Source: WTFY01 sp965203725
Lineage (GTDB): Bacteria > Pseudomonadota > Gammaproteobacteria > UBA4575
NCBI GenBank assembly: GCA_965203725.1
Contig: CBDBDH010000001.1
Span: 682,001 to 746,000 of the forward strand
Length of the DNA stretch: 64,000 bases
Direction: 5' to 3'
Shown: in pieces, positions 7,614-16,867 of the stretch
How positions within the stretch are numbered: position 1 is the first letter of the stretch
Layout of the letters: every line of letters begins with the position of its first letter
The notes under the pieces: model-generated
The model's input: the letters and a program-made list of their open reading frames with translations, nothing else
Told to the model about the DNA's origin: nothing
Database searches by the model: none
Program-made: the position numbers and the translations under genes

Positions 7614-10547
7614 ATGCTGACATTTGATCGAAAGACATCTCGCATCCTGTTCGTATTCCTTGTTGCCCTGACGGGCGGCATCCCGGTCACGGCCCTTGCA
7701 GACGAGCCCGCCGAAGCGGCGAACCCGGTCGTCGAGCTCGGCCAGATCGTGGTCACCGGCTCACACATCCAGCGCAAGAACCTGGTGAGCGCGAGTCCCG
7801 TCACCTCGGTGGATGCCAACGAACTGCTGTACCAGGGCACGGTGCGGGTGGAAGACATGGTGCGCACCCTGCCGCAGGTCTATTCCGCCCAGAACACCAG
7901 CCAGTCCAACGGCGCCACCGGAACCGCGACCCTCGACCTGCGCAGCCTGGGCACGGAGCGCACCCTGGTGCTGATCAACGGCCGGCGCATGCCGGCCGGC
8001 TCACCGCTGCAGGACGGCACCGGGGCCGACGTCAACCAGATCCCGGGCGCGCTGGTGCAAAGCATCGAGGTGCTGACCGGCGGCGCCTCGGTGACCTACG
8101 GTTCCGATGCGGTCGCCGGGGTCGTCAACTTCCTCATGAAGAAGGACTTCGAGGGCGTGCAGCTCGACTACCAGTTCAGCCAGTACTCGCATCACAACGA
8201 TTCGCGCAAATGGCAACGCATCGTCGGAGAGGCCGGCTACCCGTTCGCCGATGGCACCGAGACGGACGGCGACACCTCCAGCGCATCCCTGGTGGCGGGC
8301 ACCAACTTTGATGGTGGGCGGGGTAATGCGACGGCCTACGCCACCTGGCGTGACGTCGAGGCGGTGTGGCAGCGCGACCGCGACTACGCTTCCTGCGGCC
8401 TAAGCGACGATGCGACTAGCTGCCTGGGCTCATCGACCATCCCGCAGGGTCGCTTCACGAATTTCGCACACCCGGCCTACCCCGATCCCGTCGATTTCAT
8501 CGTGCAGGGACATGAATTCGTACCCCGCCAAGGCGAGACCTACAACTTCGCTCCCCTGAACTACTACCAGCGCCCAGACGAGCAGTACACCCTCGGCGCC
8601 TTCGCCCACTACGACCTCAGCGAGCAGACACAGGTCTACACGGAGCTGATGTACATGGATAACCGTACGGTGGCGCAGATTGCCCCGTCGGGCTCGTTCT
8701 TCGTCACGGAAACCCTGCACTGCGGCAACCCACTGATGTCCGAACAGCAGTTCCAGGCCCTGTGCGGGGCGATCGGCAGAACCCGGAACGACGTGCTCGA
8801 CCCGTTCTGGATCGGCCGTCGCAACGTGGAGGGCGGCAACCGCCAGCACGACCTGCAGCATACCTCGGTCCGCGGGGTGCTCGGCCTGAAGGGTGAGCTC
8901 AGCGACAACTGGAGCTACGACGCTTCCCTGCTGTACGCCGAGGTGCGCACGGACAACACCTACCTGAACGACCTTGGCACGACCAAGATCAAGCGTGCCC
9001 TGGATGCGGTGCGCGACCCGGCCAGCAGCGAGATCGTCTGCCGCTCCGCGCTGGACGGCACGGACCCCGCATGCGTGCCCTGGAACATCTTCGAGGAAGG
9101 CGCCGTCACCCGGGAAGCACTCGACTACATCGTCTTGCCGCTGACCGCACGTGGCAGCACGGACCTGCTGGCCGCCAGCGGCATACTGTTAGGCGACCTG
9201 GAGAAGTACGGACTTCGCCTGCCCGCGGCTGAGACCCCCATCGCGGTCGCACTCGGCGCCGAGTTCCGCGACGAGAACCTCGATTTCAAGCCCGATGAAG
9301 CCTACCGCAGCGGCGAGGGCGCCGGCCAGGGGGGAGCGACCCGTCCGGTCTCGGGAGGCAGCAGCGTTGCCGAGCTGTTCCTGGAAGCCAATGTTCCGCT
9401 GGTCGAGGCACGCCCGTTTGCCGAGGAATGGATTCTCGATCTCGGGCTGCGTTTCTCCGACTATGAATACGGCGGGAGCGTGGAGAGCTACGGACTTCGA
9501 AGCGGCTGGGCGATCAACCGGGACTTCAAGTTGCGCGGCAGCTTCCAGCGGGCGATTCGCGCTCCAAACGTGCGCGAACTGTTTCAGCCCGAGGGCTTCA
9601 ACCTGTTCGACATGAGCAGTGATCCCTGCTCCGGGGAGGTTGAAGACGGGGCCACGAGTGCGGGACGCACGTTCGAGGAGTGTGCACGCAGCGGGGTGAG
9701 CGAGCGGCAATGGGGCAGCATCCCCGACTCGCCGGCCAACCAGTACAACTTCCTGCAGGGCGGCAACACCGACCTGAAGCCGGAATCCTCCGATACCTGG
9801 ACCATTGGCATCGTGTTCTCCCCGCAAGCCATCGACGGACTGAGCCTCTCGCTCGACTACTACCACATCGAGGTCGAGAAAGGCATCAGCAACCTGACAC
9901 CGGAGTTCGTGCTCACCGAGTGCCTGGATGGCGATCTGGTGCTGTGCGAACGGGTCCGCCGGGGCGCGACGGGTGACCTGTGGGTCGGCTCGGATGTGGA
10001 GAGCAGTGGCCATATCGTCTCCAAGGAGGAGAACCTGGCGATCGAGAAGGTGGTGGGCTATGACCTGATCGCCGACTATTCCCTGGGCCTTGGCGCCTGG
10101 GGCCACCTCGGCATCCGCAACGTGCTTTCGCTGATCGACAAGTGGGAGCAGCAGGAGGTGGCGGGGGCCCCAGTCGAGGACTGTGCCGGCAAGTGGGGAT
10201 TCGTGTGCGGGTCGCCGACGCCGGATGTGCGAAACCAGATGCGCCTGACCTGGACCACGCCCTGGAACCTGACCGCGACCCTGATGTGGCGCCACATCGG
10301 CGAGGTGGATGACCGCAACGAGGACGATGTGGATCTCGAGGACATCGACTACTTCGACCTGTCGGCCCTGTGGCAGGTGAACGACGGCCTCCAGTTGCGT
10401 ACCGGCATCAACAACCTGTTCGACCGGGAACCCCCCATCGCAGGCAATGGCGCCGGGCCCGCCAGCGGAGGCAACGGCAACACCTATCCCGGCCTGTACG
10501 ATGCCTTGGGCCGTTACGGGTTCCTCGCCGTCAGCCTGTCCTTCTAG
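7614..10547 (+). CDS. TonB-dependent outer-membrane receptor
   Basis: The protein has 977 residues from the ATG at 7614. The frame is open further upstream but without signal-peptide character. It has a signal peptide (VFLVALTGGIPVTALA), a TonB-box-like VVELGQIVVTGSHI, and a plug domain (about residues 45-165) with RTLVLINGRRM and SIEVLTGGASVTYGSDAVAGVVNF. A 22-strand-type barrel with paired-Cys loops follows, ending YGFLAVSLSF with terminal Phe. NVRELFQP and the LKPESSDTWTIGIVF segment are typical of the large TonB receptors of gammaproteobacteria and caulobacters. Substrate cannot be told from sequence. Its GC content matches the core genome. It is divergent from the conjugation genes, so it lies at the left edge of the cargo region. 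Confidence 0.95.
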   Translation: MLTFDRKTSRILFVFLVALTGGIPVTALADEPAEAANPVVELGQIVVTGSHIQRKNLVSASPVTSVDANELLYQGTVRVEDMVRTLPQVYSAQNTSQSNGATGTATLDLRSLGTERTLVLINGRRMPAGSPLQDGTGADVNQIPGALVQSIEVLTGGASVTYGSDAVAGVVNFLMKKDFEGVQLDYQFSQYSHHNDSRKWQRIVGEAGYPFADGTETDGDTSSASLVAGTNFDGGRGNATAYATWRDVEAVWQRDRDYASCGLSDDATSCLGSSTIPQGRFTNFAHPAYPDPVDFIVQGHEFVPRQGETYNFAPLNYYQRPDEQYTLGAFAHYDLSEQTQVYTELMYMDNRTVAQIAPSGSFFVTETLHCGNPLMSEQQFQALCGAIGRTRNDVLDPFWIGRRNVEGGNRQHDLQHTSVRGVLGLKGELSDNWSYDASLLYAEVRTDNTYLNDLGTTKIKRALDAVRDPASSEIVCRSALDGTDPACVPWNIFEEGAVTREALDYIVLPLTARGSTDLLAASGILLGDLEKYGLRLPAAETPIAVALGAEFRDENLDFKPDEAYRSGEGAGQGGATRPVSGGSSVAELFLEANVPLVEARPFAEEWILDLGLRFSDYEYGGSVESYGLRSGWAINRDFKLRGSFQRAIRAPNVRELFQPEGFNLFDMSSDPCSGEVEDGATSAGRTFEECARSGVSERQWGSIPDSPANQYNFLQGGNTDLKPESSDTWTIGIVFSPQAIDGLSLSLDYYHIEVEKGISNLTPEFVLTECLDGDLVLCERVRRGATGDLWVGSDVESSGHIVSKEENLAIEKVVGYDLIADYSLGLGAWGHLGIRNVLSLIDKWEQQEVAGAPVEDCAGKWGFVCGSPTPDVRNQMRLTWTTPWNLTATLMWRHIGEVDDRNEDDVDLEDIDYFDLSALWQVNDGLQLRTGINNLFDREPPIAGNGAGPASGGNGNTYPGLYDALGRYGFLAVSLSF

Positions 10548-10587
10548 AGCCTTCGGCACAGCTTGACAGGTAACGCCTGATGCACTT

Positions 10588-10635
10588 CGGTTTGACAAAG
10601 ACAAGGTCAATGACGTTGACTGCCGTGATTATCAC
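10588..10635 (+). pseudogene. Remnant of HigB toxin C-terminus
   Basis: In frame with 10588 the sequence reads RFDKDKVNDVDCRDYH, which matches the typical HigB/RelE-type ending (RFxDGDAYDVxLVDYH) at 9 of 16 positions. A stop lies upstream in the same frame, and the receptor gene ends only 40 bases before. The body of the toxin is therefore missing, leaving just the tail in front of the intact antitoxin gene. The frame runs on past the usual end, consistent with decay. Confidence 0.6.
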
Positions 10636-10649
10636 TGGGGGATAAAGTT

Positions 10650-10937
10650 TTGGCCATGCAAAATCCTCCGCATCCGGGCGGAATCGTAAGACGGCAATGC
10701 CTGCAGCCTCTTGGCTTGACGGTCACCGAAGCCGCAAAATGCATAGGTGTCGCCCGCCAGACCCTGTCGGAACTCGTCAATGGAAAAACAGGCGTCTCCA
10801 CCGGGATGGCCATTCGTTTGTCCAAGGCGTTTGGCTCAACCCCTGAAACCTGGCTGGGCATGCAGACGGCTTATGATCTGTGGCAAACCCGTGAGTACGC
10901 CGACAAAATTCACGTTGATCGATTCGAGGCCGCCTGA
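10650..10937 (+). CDS. higA: HigA-family antitoxin, orphaned
   Basis: The protein has 95 residues from a TTG at 10650, which has GGGGG 8 bases upstream; an ATG at 10656 is the alternative. It begins with NPPHPGGIVRRQCLQPLGLTVTEAAK, the classic HigA start, then the HTH (VARQTLSELVNGKTGVSTGMAIRLSKAFG) and the usual end TPETWLGMQTAYDLWQ. HigA binds and neutralises HigB and represses the operon. Here the toxin gene just upstream is reduced to its last codons, so this copy is an orphan. It may still bind operators or neutralise related HigB toxins elsewhere. Confidence 0.9.
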   Translation: MAMQNPPHPGGIVRRQCLQPLGLTVTEAAKCIGVARQTLSELVNGKTGVSTGMAIRLSKAFGSTPETWLGMQTAYDLWQTREYADKIHVDRFEAA

Positions 10938-11015
10938 ATCCTGATTGTTGCGGGGTCAGGGGGCAAGGCTGCTTCGCGCCTTTACCCGCTGCCGTGCGCA
11001 CATTATGCTCAAGGC

Positions 11016-12314
11016 ATGAACGGCCTGTGTCGTGACTGCGGCGAGGTGTCGCTGGTCGAGGACGCCCGTGCGTGTCCTGCGTGCGGATCTGTGCGCCTGG
11101 TGCGCCATGCGGAACTGCATGAACTGGCCATCGCCCACCTCGACTGCGATGCTTTCTATGCCGCGATCGAAAAGCGTGACCATCCGCAGTGGCGCGACCA
11201 GCCGCTGATCGTCGGCGGCGCCCACCGCGGCGTGGTGGCGGCCTGCTGCTACCTGGCCCGCGCCCACGGCGTACGCTCGGCCATGCCCATGTTCCAGGCC
11301 CTGAAGGCCTGCCCGGACGCCATCGTGGTGCGCCCGGACATGAAACGCTACCGGCAGGTCAGCGAACAACTTCGCACCATGATGCTCGCGCTCACTCCCC
11401 TGGTGGAGCCCCTGTCGATCGATGAGGCCTACCTGGACTTGACCGGCACCACGGCCCTGCATGGCAAGAGCCCGGCAAAAAGTCTCACGGAACTGGTTCG
11501 CAAGGTGGAGAACGAACTGGAGATCACCGTGTCTATCGGCCTCAGCTACAACAAGTTCCTGGCCAAGATCGCCTCCGACCTGGACAAGCCCCGCGGCTTC
11601 TCGATGATCGGGCGGGGCGAAGCGCAGGCCTTCCTCGCGGAGAAGCCGGTGGAGCTCTTGTGGGGCGTGGGCCGGGCCCTGCAGCAGCGGTTGGCGCACG
11701 ACGGCATCACGCGGATCGGGCAGTTGGTCCCCCTGCAGGAGGCGGTGCTGGTGGCGCGCTACGGCAAGATCGGCCACTGGCTGTACGGCTGCGCCCGCGG
11801 CCGGGATGCGCGCACCGTCAATCCCGAGCGCGAGGCGAAAAGCCTGTCCTCGGAGATCACGCTACAGCAGGATACCGCCGACCTCGAGACACTTCGCACT
11901 ACCTTGTGGAAGCTCAGCGAGACCCTGTCGGGGCGCATGAAAAAGGCCGGCGTGATGGGCCGCGGCGTGATCCTGAAACTCAAGACCGCGGACTTTCGCC
12001 TGTTGACCCGCTCCCGACGACTGGAAACCCCGAGCCACTCGCCCGAGTCCATGTTCCGCATCGCCGAGACCCTGCTCGAGCGCGAGGCCGACGGGCGCGC
12101 CTTTCGACTGATCGGCATCGGTGCCGCCCCGCTGATTGCGGCCGACCCGATGCACCAGGACGATCTTTTCGCGAAGGCCGAAGAGGGTGCGGGCGAGACC
12201 CCGGTCGACCAGGTCATGGATGCGATCGAGGAGAAGTTCGGCCCCCGGGCCGTGGTGCGCGGGCGCGGCTTCGGCGTGGAACTGAAACGCCAGGGGCCGA
12301 GCAAGGCCGAGTAG
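11016..12314 (+). CDS. dinB: DNA polymerase IV (Y-family) with N-terminal zinc ribbon
   Basis: The protein has 432 residues. Translesion polymerase signatures are HLDCDAFYAAIEKRD (metal ligand Asp43) and PLSIDEAYLDL (Asp136, Glu137). The helix-hairpin-helix thumb region (LLWGVGRALQQRLAHDGI) and the little-finger domain follow; no clear C-terminal clamp-binding motif was picked out. Unusually, residues 1-30 carry a four-Cys zinc ribbon (C5, C8, C20, C23) before the catalytic core. Such a ribbon occurs in some alphaproteobacterial-type DinB proteins. It would bypass lesions with low fidelity. No LexA box was recognised upstream. A second, quite different Y-family polymerase lies at 24134-25405. 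Confidence 0.93.
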   Translation: MNGLCRDCGEVSLVEDARACPACGSVRLVRHAELHELAIAHLDCDAFYAAIEKRDHPQWRDQPLIVGGAHRGVVAACCYLARAHGVRSAMPMFQALKACPDAIVVRPDMKRYRQVSEQLRTMMLALTPLVEPLSIDEAYLDLTGTTALHGKSPAKSLTELVRKVENELEITVSIGLSYNKFLAKIASDLDKPRGFSMIGRGEAQAFLAEKPVELLWGVGRALQQRLAHDGITRIGQLVPLQEAVLVARYGKIGHWLYGCARGRDARTVNPEREAKSLSSEITLQQDTADLETLRTTLWKLSETLSGRMKKAGVMGRGVILKLKTADFRLLTRSRRLETPSHSPESMFRIAETLLEREADGRAFRLIGIGAAPLIAADPMHQDDLFAKAEEGAGETPVDQVMDAIEEKFGPRAVVRGRGFGVELKRQGPSKAE

Positions 12315-12434
12315 CGGATGGACACCCCCGGGGGTTTGCGTATGGCCCCTTCAGCGAGTAGATAGCCTTTGCCAAGCCCGAATTTGCGCTATGCTTGGCA
12401 GATGTCATTCGCACACCCTGGCCCTTCGGGCGCG

Positions 12435-12962
12435 ATGAAGTCGCCTTTGCTGAAATTCCTGCAGGACTGCAGGGTTCTGGTGATGGCCGGACTGGTAGCC
12501 TCGGCGTTTGCGGCACAAGCGGGCAGTCCCCTTGAGCTTTCACATCGAAACCTGTATTCCCTTTGTGCGCCGATGGATGCCGTGGTCGAACACATGACTG
12601 CGGGCCCGGCCAGGAAAATCGGCTTGGCAAGTTCTGCGATCGAAAACAAGCTCGAGTCGAAGCTTCGGGAGGCGCAGCTGCTGAAGGCCGAAACCAGCCA
12701 GTATCTCAGCATGCAAGTCAATCTCCTGGATCCCGGTGATTTTTACAGTGTCGAGCTGACCCTGAACCGGTACGTCGCGGACATGGGGTACGGGATCGGC
12801 GGATTCGTCTCGATATGGACGGCCCGTGACATGGGCAGGCATGGAGGAAAGAACGGGCCGGTCTTGACATCGGTCGAGGGACTGGTCGACGAATTTCTCG
12901 GCTATTATTTACAGGTGAATGAGGTGGAGTGCCAGGCCCGCAAGGACGCATCCGGGAACTGA
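12435..12962 (+). CDS. Secreted protein of unknown function
   Basis: The protein has 175 residues from the ATG at 12435, chosen because it gives a proper signal peptide (MKSPLLKFL..., hydrophobic core, AAQA cleavage). The mature part has two Cys and an amphipathic helical region with many Lys/Glu (IENKLESKLREAQLLKAET), then a mixed part with VSIWTARDMG. I do not recognise the family. It stands alone after dinB. GC content is intermediate. Confidence 0.55.
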   Translation: MKSPLLKFLQDCRVLVMAGLVASAFAAQAGSPLELSHRNLYSLCAPMDAVVEHMTAGPARKIGLASSAIENKLESKLREAQLLKAETSQYLSMQVNLLDPGDFYSVELTLNRYVADMGYGIGGFVSIWTARDMGRHGGKNGPVLTSVEGLVDEFLGYYLQVNEVECQARKDASGN

Positions 12963-13098
12963 GTCCCTGCCTTGCAGCTATGCGAACGCCTGCTGTCTCC
13001 AGAGGCTTCCAGGGTGTACGGGCTGGTGCACCTCCCTTGGTTCTTTCAGGATGTCAAACCCTGCCGGTGCAGGCGGAAATTGCGGGATACGAGCCTTG

Positions 13099-13332
13099 AT
13101 GACACAGACCCATCGAATCGCAGGACTGTACCTGATGGCCGTCGCGTTGGCGGTTGCCGTCCAGTTTGTCCTGGAATCCACCTACGCTTCGGCCTCCCTC
13201 ACGCCCGCACAGGTCTGGCGAGTACTCGACTGGTTTTCGCTTGCCGGATTCGCACTTTGCTGCATTTTCAATTTCGCTTACATGCGCGCCATTGCCAAGG
13301 ACGAGGTGGGGGGCGCATTGCCTCAAGCATAG
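13099..13332 (+). CDS. Small two-helix membrane protein
   Basis: The protein has 77 residues from the ATG at 13099. Two hydrophobic stretches, LYLMAVALAVAVQFVLES and DWFSLAGFALCCIFNFAYM, predict an inner-membrane hairpin. A basic or polar linker lies between them. The family is not recognised. It lies 136 bases after the secreted protein gene. Confidence 0.5.
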   Translation: MTQTHRIAGLYLMAVALAVAVQFVLESTYASASLTPAQVWRVLDWFSLAGFALCCIFNFAYMRAIAKDEVGGALPQA

Positions 13333-13402
13333 CCTTTGGAGCACGGCTTTATCGAGGCTGACCGATCCTGAAGCTGTACGGGGATCACGCAGAGCCTGCA
13401 AA

Positions 13403-13585
13403 ATGGTTTTATTGAGAATCAGGTATATCCACCAGCAGTTCTCCATCCAGAAAGTCGCCCACTACATCGGCATGAGCGTCAGCACACTGCAGCGCATCTT
13501 CAAGGGCTGTTCGGGTACCGCCAATTTCTCCATGGCGTTTCAGTGTGAATTCGGGTATCCGTCCTCTGCCTGTATGCGTAACTGA
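13403..13585 (+). pseudogene. AraC-type HTH regulator fragment
   Basis: The 60-codon frame reads IRYIHQQFSIQKVAHYIGMS followed by VSTLQRIFKGCSGT, which is the first HTH of an AraC-family DNA-binding domain. The second HTH is degenerate (FSMAFQCEFGYPSSA) and the ligand-binding domain is absent. It begins at the boundary where GC content falls, so it is probably a truncated relic at an insertion edge. Confidence 0.6.
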
Positions 13586-14020
13586 TCCGTCCCCGAAATT
13601 ACATATGCATTCCTCATCAACCTTTAAGAAATTTTTTGCTAGAGCTGACGGCTTTGCAATCAGGCTGCTTACAGCTCGTACTTCAGTACACTATTGCTAA
13701 CAGATCGTCTTCTATAATTTAAGTTGGCCAACGCAAGGTCTATAGAACACCTCTCCTGAAATTCTAAGTTTACAGTTAAAAGTGTTGTGTATAGGCCTTT
13801 CAGATACTCTCACCCTATCCCACCAACGCACCCAATTGAATGAAAGTACCGCCTGGAGTTCTGATAATTTTTGATAACCCATAGTAGATAGTGTAAGTTC
13901 ACATCTTGCCTAGTAAGAGGAAGTCTCAGCTAAGCAATATTAGTTGTTCTCAAGCGCCGAGTCTGGACGGTGCGGGCACCACGAAGCTAGTGGCTAGCAG
14001 GGTCAGATAAAATAACAATA
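13586..14020 (+). other. Gene-free AT-rich stretch
   Basis: No convincing coding frame on either strand. It marks the sharp drop in GC content at the left border of the AT-rich island. The promoter of the following gene should lie near its end (the AT-rich run GATAAAATAACAATA sits directly before the ATG). Confidence 0.5.
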
Positions 14021-15322
14021 ATGAATCAGCAGTCCAGCACAGCGCAGCAATCAATCAGCCATTCGGATTTGAAGCAGTGGGCACAACAAGATGCCCAAAA
14101 CGATAACGCCAAAGGCAATAATTGTCATCAATCTTTCGAAGGGCGAATCCAACTAATTATGCAGCATTACACTGCTGATATTACGAAAAATTTTATCGGT
14201 GAATTCCAATCCCGGATAAAGGATATTCAAGATGACTTCTCGAAAATCGTAGGCCGCCTAGTAGACAATCCGGCACCCTACATCAAAGAGATTGAAACTC
14301 AAGTCAATGCAGCAATCGCCACAGCTGAAAAGCAATTTGCGCCCAAGATTAAGAATTTGCAAATGGAGCTTGCTGAATGGGAAGCTCGGTTCAAATCAGG
14401 CCTACACAACGGTATCTCAAACCCAAAAAATCAAAATCCTGTTTGGCACTGGGGTTTGATTCTTTTTCTTTTCGCTATAGAAGTCATTCTCAACTCAAGG
14501 TTTTTTGCTGAAACAAGTGAATATGGATTATTGGGAGGGACTATGGCCGCAATCACCGTCTCGGTTGTGAATGTAGGCGTCCCAATATTGTTAGGCTTCT
14601 TTGCACACAAACTGTATTACAGCAAAGGTGCTTTGCCGAATGCAGCTGGCATTGTAGTAATACTCTTGCTAGTAATTGTTGCAAGTGTTTTTAACTACCA
14701 AGTCGCCGAGTTTAGAGATCACATGCTGGGGGCTGCAGGTCATCCTCCTTCCCCATTTCCCGAATATTTTGCTTTGTTGACCATTGGGGGAGCAATCGCG
14801 ATCATATCGTTTTGGAAAATGTTTAGTTACATGGACCCTTACGACAGACCGAGACGCTGTCATGAAAATAATGAACGAGCAATAAATGACTATGAAAATA
14901 CAGCACTGAAGCCAATCAGAGAGGCACAGAATGCTGTGAATGAGATTTTGAAAGAAATTCAAATTCAGTTGAATAAAACACAGGGTGTTATCGAAAGAGA
15001 AATAGCAGATTTTGACTATCGATGCACTGAAGCCATCAAAGATTCCAACAAAAGTGTCGATACCTATCACCACATTTATTGTCCCGTAAAAGCTGATCCA
15101 GATCCTCCAAAACCAGATTTCTCAGAGGAAGATTTTGATTTTTCGTCAGCCCAAAAATTTGTATCTAAAATAATAGGAAATTTGGAAGACAGTTGTCGTA
15201 AGGCAAAGGAAAATTGGCTGCCCCTCCACCAGAAGGTTAGACAAGACTTAGTGGATACTCACCAAAAATTTCAGGCAGTAGTTGTCGCGAATATTCAGGC
15301 AGCCATATCGCAGGCTAGCTAG
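14021..15322 (+). CDS. Membrane protein with flanking coiled coils, unknown family
   Basis: The protein has 433 residues. The N-terminal cytoplasmic part (about 1-135) is helical and probably coiled coil (IKEIETQVNAAIATAEKQF). A membrane region of about four segments follows: WGLILFLFAIEVILNS, MAAITVSVVNVGVPILLGFF, AGIVVILLLVIVASVFNY and YFALLTIGGAIAIISFWKMF. A second long coiled coil (about 285-350; IREAQNAVNEILKEIQIQLN) and an acidic Pro-rich linker come next. GC content is low compared with surrounding core genes, so it is probably acquired. The next gene starts 76 bases downstream in the same direction and encodes a membrane-anchored VWA-like protein, so the two probably work together. 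Function unknown; membrane defence system is a guess from context. Confidence 0.6.
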   Translation: MNQQSSTAQQSISHSDLKQWAQQDAQNDNAKGNNCHQSFEGRIQLIMQHYTADITKNFIGEFQSRIKDIQDDFSKIVGRLVDNPAPYIKEIETQVNAAIATAEKQFAPKIKNLQMELAEWEARFKSGLHNGISNPKNQNPVWHWGLILFLFAIEVILNSRFFAETSEYGLLGGTMAAITVSVVNVGVPILLGFFAHKLYYSKGALPNAAGIVVILLLVIVASVFNYQVAEFRDHMLGAAGHPPSPFPEYFALLTIGGAIAIISFWKMFSYMDPYDRPRRCHENNERAINDYENTALKPIREAQNAVNEILKEIQIQLNKTQGVIEREIADFDYRCTEAIKDSNKSVDTYHHIYCPVKADPDPPKPDFSEEDFDFSSAQKFVSKIIGNLEDSCRKAKENWLPLHQKVRQDLVDTHQKFQAVVVANIQAAISQAS

Positions 15323-15398
15323 CCGTTTCTGAAAACGTCATATACTGAAGTACCCCTCGACTGTATTCGACTTGTCAGATCGATAGTAAGGCATTTAC

Positions 15399-16217
15399 AT
15401 GAATGAAATGACCAAGACCTTGGCTGGAGTTGTGCTAGGTGCGATTGGTTTGACCGTAGTGGCTGGCTTCTTGTTTTATTCTGAGAAGGTTAAGGTAGAG
15501 CGCTCGCTTGTGAATCCGGTCTCACATTGCCCTGTTACGGAGTCAAAAACTGTTTGGAGCTTCTATAAGGTTCATCCACCCAGTATCTTGAAGCGAACAG
15601 CCGTTCTGATTGATGCCACTGACCACATACCTGAGTCACACAGACACCAACTTGCTTCTTGGTTTGAGGAAGACTTCACGAATACACTTGTCCAATTTGA
15701 GCAGGTGGCAATTTACGAAGTAAGGCCTCAAAAAAATTCTGCGAACCCAGTGCTTGATGAACCCCACTTCAATCAATGCTCACCGCCAAGTGTGGCAAAT
15801 AAATGGATAGAAAACCCAAGACTGGTGCGTATGAAATTCAAAGAGGAGTTTATGGAGAGAAAGCTGTCAGTTATTAGAGCACTTGCTTCTCAGGACGAAG
15901 CCAGATGGTCTCCTATCATGGAAATTGTAGAAATTTTGTTCAACGATTTTGACAGAATAGTCCTTGTTTCAGATCTGATGCAACATACAACTAGTTGCTC
16001 TCTTTATAAGAGGAGAGATAGCAAAGGGAGTAAGAAGTTGGGCTGTCTAACAGATTCTCTGATGCCCCTAGACACTAAAAGTCTTGATGTAATCTTTCTC
16101 AAACGAAATAAGATAACCGCATTACAAGACAGCTCTCTGTTGAATTTTTGGCAAGAACACATCGAAGCGAGGCAGGGAACATTTTTAGTAAAAGCGCAAT
16201 TGTCATCTATTGATTAG
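15399..16217 (+). CDS. Membrane-anchored VWA-like protein
   Basis: The protein has 272 residues. One N-terminal transmembrane anchor (LAGVVLGAIGLTVVAGFLFY) is followed by a soluble domain opening with TAVLIDATDHI. The latter resembles the first strand and metal site of a von Willebrand A fold (DxSxS-like, here D-A-T-D). IVLVSDLMQHT later fits the central strand. The fold assignment is tentative, as the metal site is not canonical. Two Cys after the anchor and a pair near SCSLYK suggest an exported or periplasmic domain. It is probably co-transcribed with the preceding coiled-coil membrane protein. Confidence 0.5.
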   Translation: MNEMTKTLAGVVLGAIGLTVVAGFLFYSEKVKVERSLVNPVSHCPVTESKTVWSFYKVHPPSILKRTAVLIDATDHIPESHRHQLASWFEEDFTNTLVQFEQVAIYEVRPQKNSANPVLDEPHFNQCSPPSVANKWIENPRLVRMKFKEEFMERKLSVIRALASQDEARWSPIMEIVEILFNDFDRIVLVSDLMQHTTSCSLYKRRDSKGSKKLGCLTDSLMPLDTKSLDVIFLKRNKITALQDSSLLNFWQEHIEARQGTFLVKAQLSSID

Positions 16218-16263
16218 ACTGATTCGTCGGGCACACACTTCACAGAACTTGAACTGGATTTTA

Positions 16264-16282
16264 GAGAAAGAATGTCTTTCTC
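16264..16282. terminator. Short hairpin between convergent genes
   Basis: GAGAAAGA-ATG-TCTTTCTC is a perfect 8-bp stem with a 3-base loop, sitting between the convergent ends at 16217 and 16358. It has no clear T-run, so its terminator role is inferred from position only. Confidence 0.35.
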
Positions 16283-16357
16283 CATTACCTGACAATTTCT
16301 AGATTGAAGTTGACAAAATAGGACGTTAGTAGATTGCAGTCACTATGAGTGTGAAAG

Positions 16358-16867
16358 TCAATTTAGATAAACCCTTTTCCCATGCTTCCAATATTTAGGG
16401 TTGTAACTAATCTGGTTGCTCCATATTCCAAGTTTTTCTTCCTTAGCACAACGCTCTTGGCTTTTATATTGGTCGCTATACGCAGCTATGGCCAAGCCGT
16501 TTCTCACCATCCATTCACAAACATCCTTGCCGTCACAAAATACAATGCCCAAGGCACGATCAAATTTGTCGTAGCCTCGAATATCTACCTTTACGAATCG
16601 CCCACCAATCGCCTGTATTAATTCCCCTTTCGCCCACTTTCCCTGGTTGTACCATCGTCCATTCTTTTGGGCGAGTTGCCTATGTTCCGGTGCGTCCAAC
16701 CCATACAAACGAATTTTGATTCCTTTCACTACAATATCGTCAGCATCAACTACAAAAGCCTTACCAGAAATAGTTTCCTCTTGTCTTGGGCTAAGTCTTG
16801 CCCAGACAAGTGGTAGTAACAAAGCCAAACAAATAATTAAAACTATGATTTCTATCACTGCTTCCAT
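16358..16867 (-). CDS. Membrane-anchored thermonuclease (SNase-like)
   Basis: The protein has 169 residues. An N-terminal hydrophobic segment (VIEIIVLIICLALLLPLVWA) is a membrane anchor or uncleaved signal. An SNase fold follows: GKAFVVDADDIVVKGIKIRL, then RLYGLDAPEHRQ with the Arg, Asp and Glu of the catalytic site. YDKFDRALGIVF supplies the second catalytic Arg, and MVRNGLAIAAY is the usual family segment. Such proteins cut DNA or RNA with calcium. Periplasmic exposure would let it attack incoming DNA. It is convergent with the VWA-like gene and shares its low GC content. Confidence 0.85.
   Translation of the reverse strand: MEAVIEIIVLIICLALLLPLVWARLSPRQEETISGKAFVVDADDIVVKGIKIRLYGLDAPEHRQLAQKNGRWYNQGKWAKGELIQAIGGRFVKVDIRGYDKFDRALGIVFCDGKDVCEWMVRNGLAIAAYSDQYKSQERCAKEEKLGIWSNQISYNPKYWKHGKRVYLN

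Noticed and set aside
12318..12340. CCCCCGGGGG followed by TTT after dinB, as a terminator
   Set aside because: The stem has no loop and the T-run is three bases; too weak to call.
13900..14010. Possible tRNA or att site before the AT-rich island
   Set aside because: No cloverleaf could be drawn and no matching direct repeat was found at the other border.
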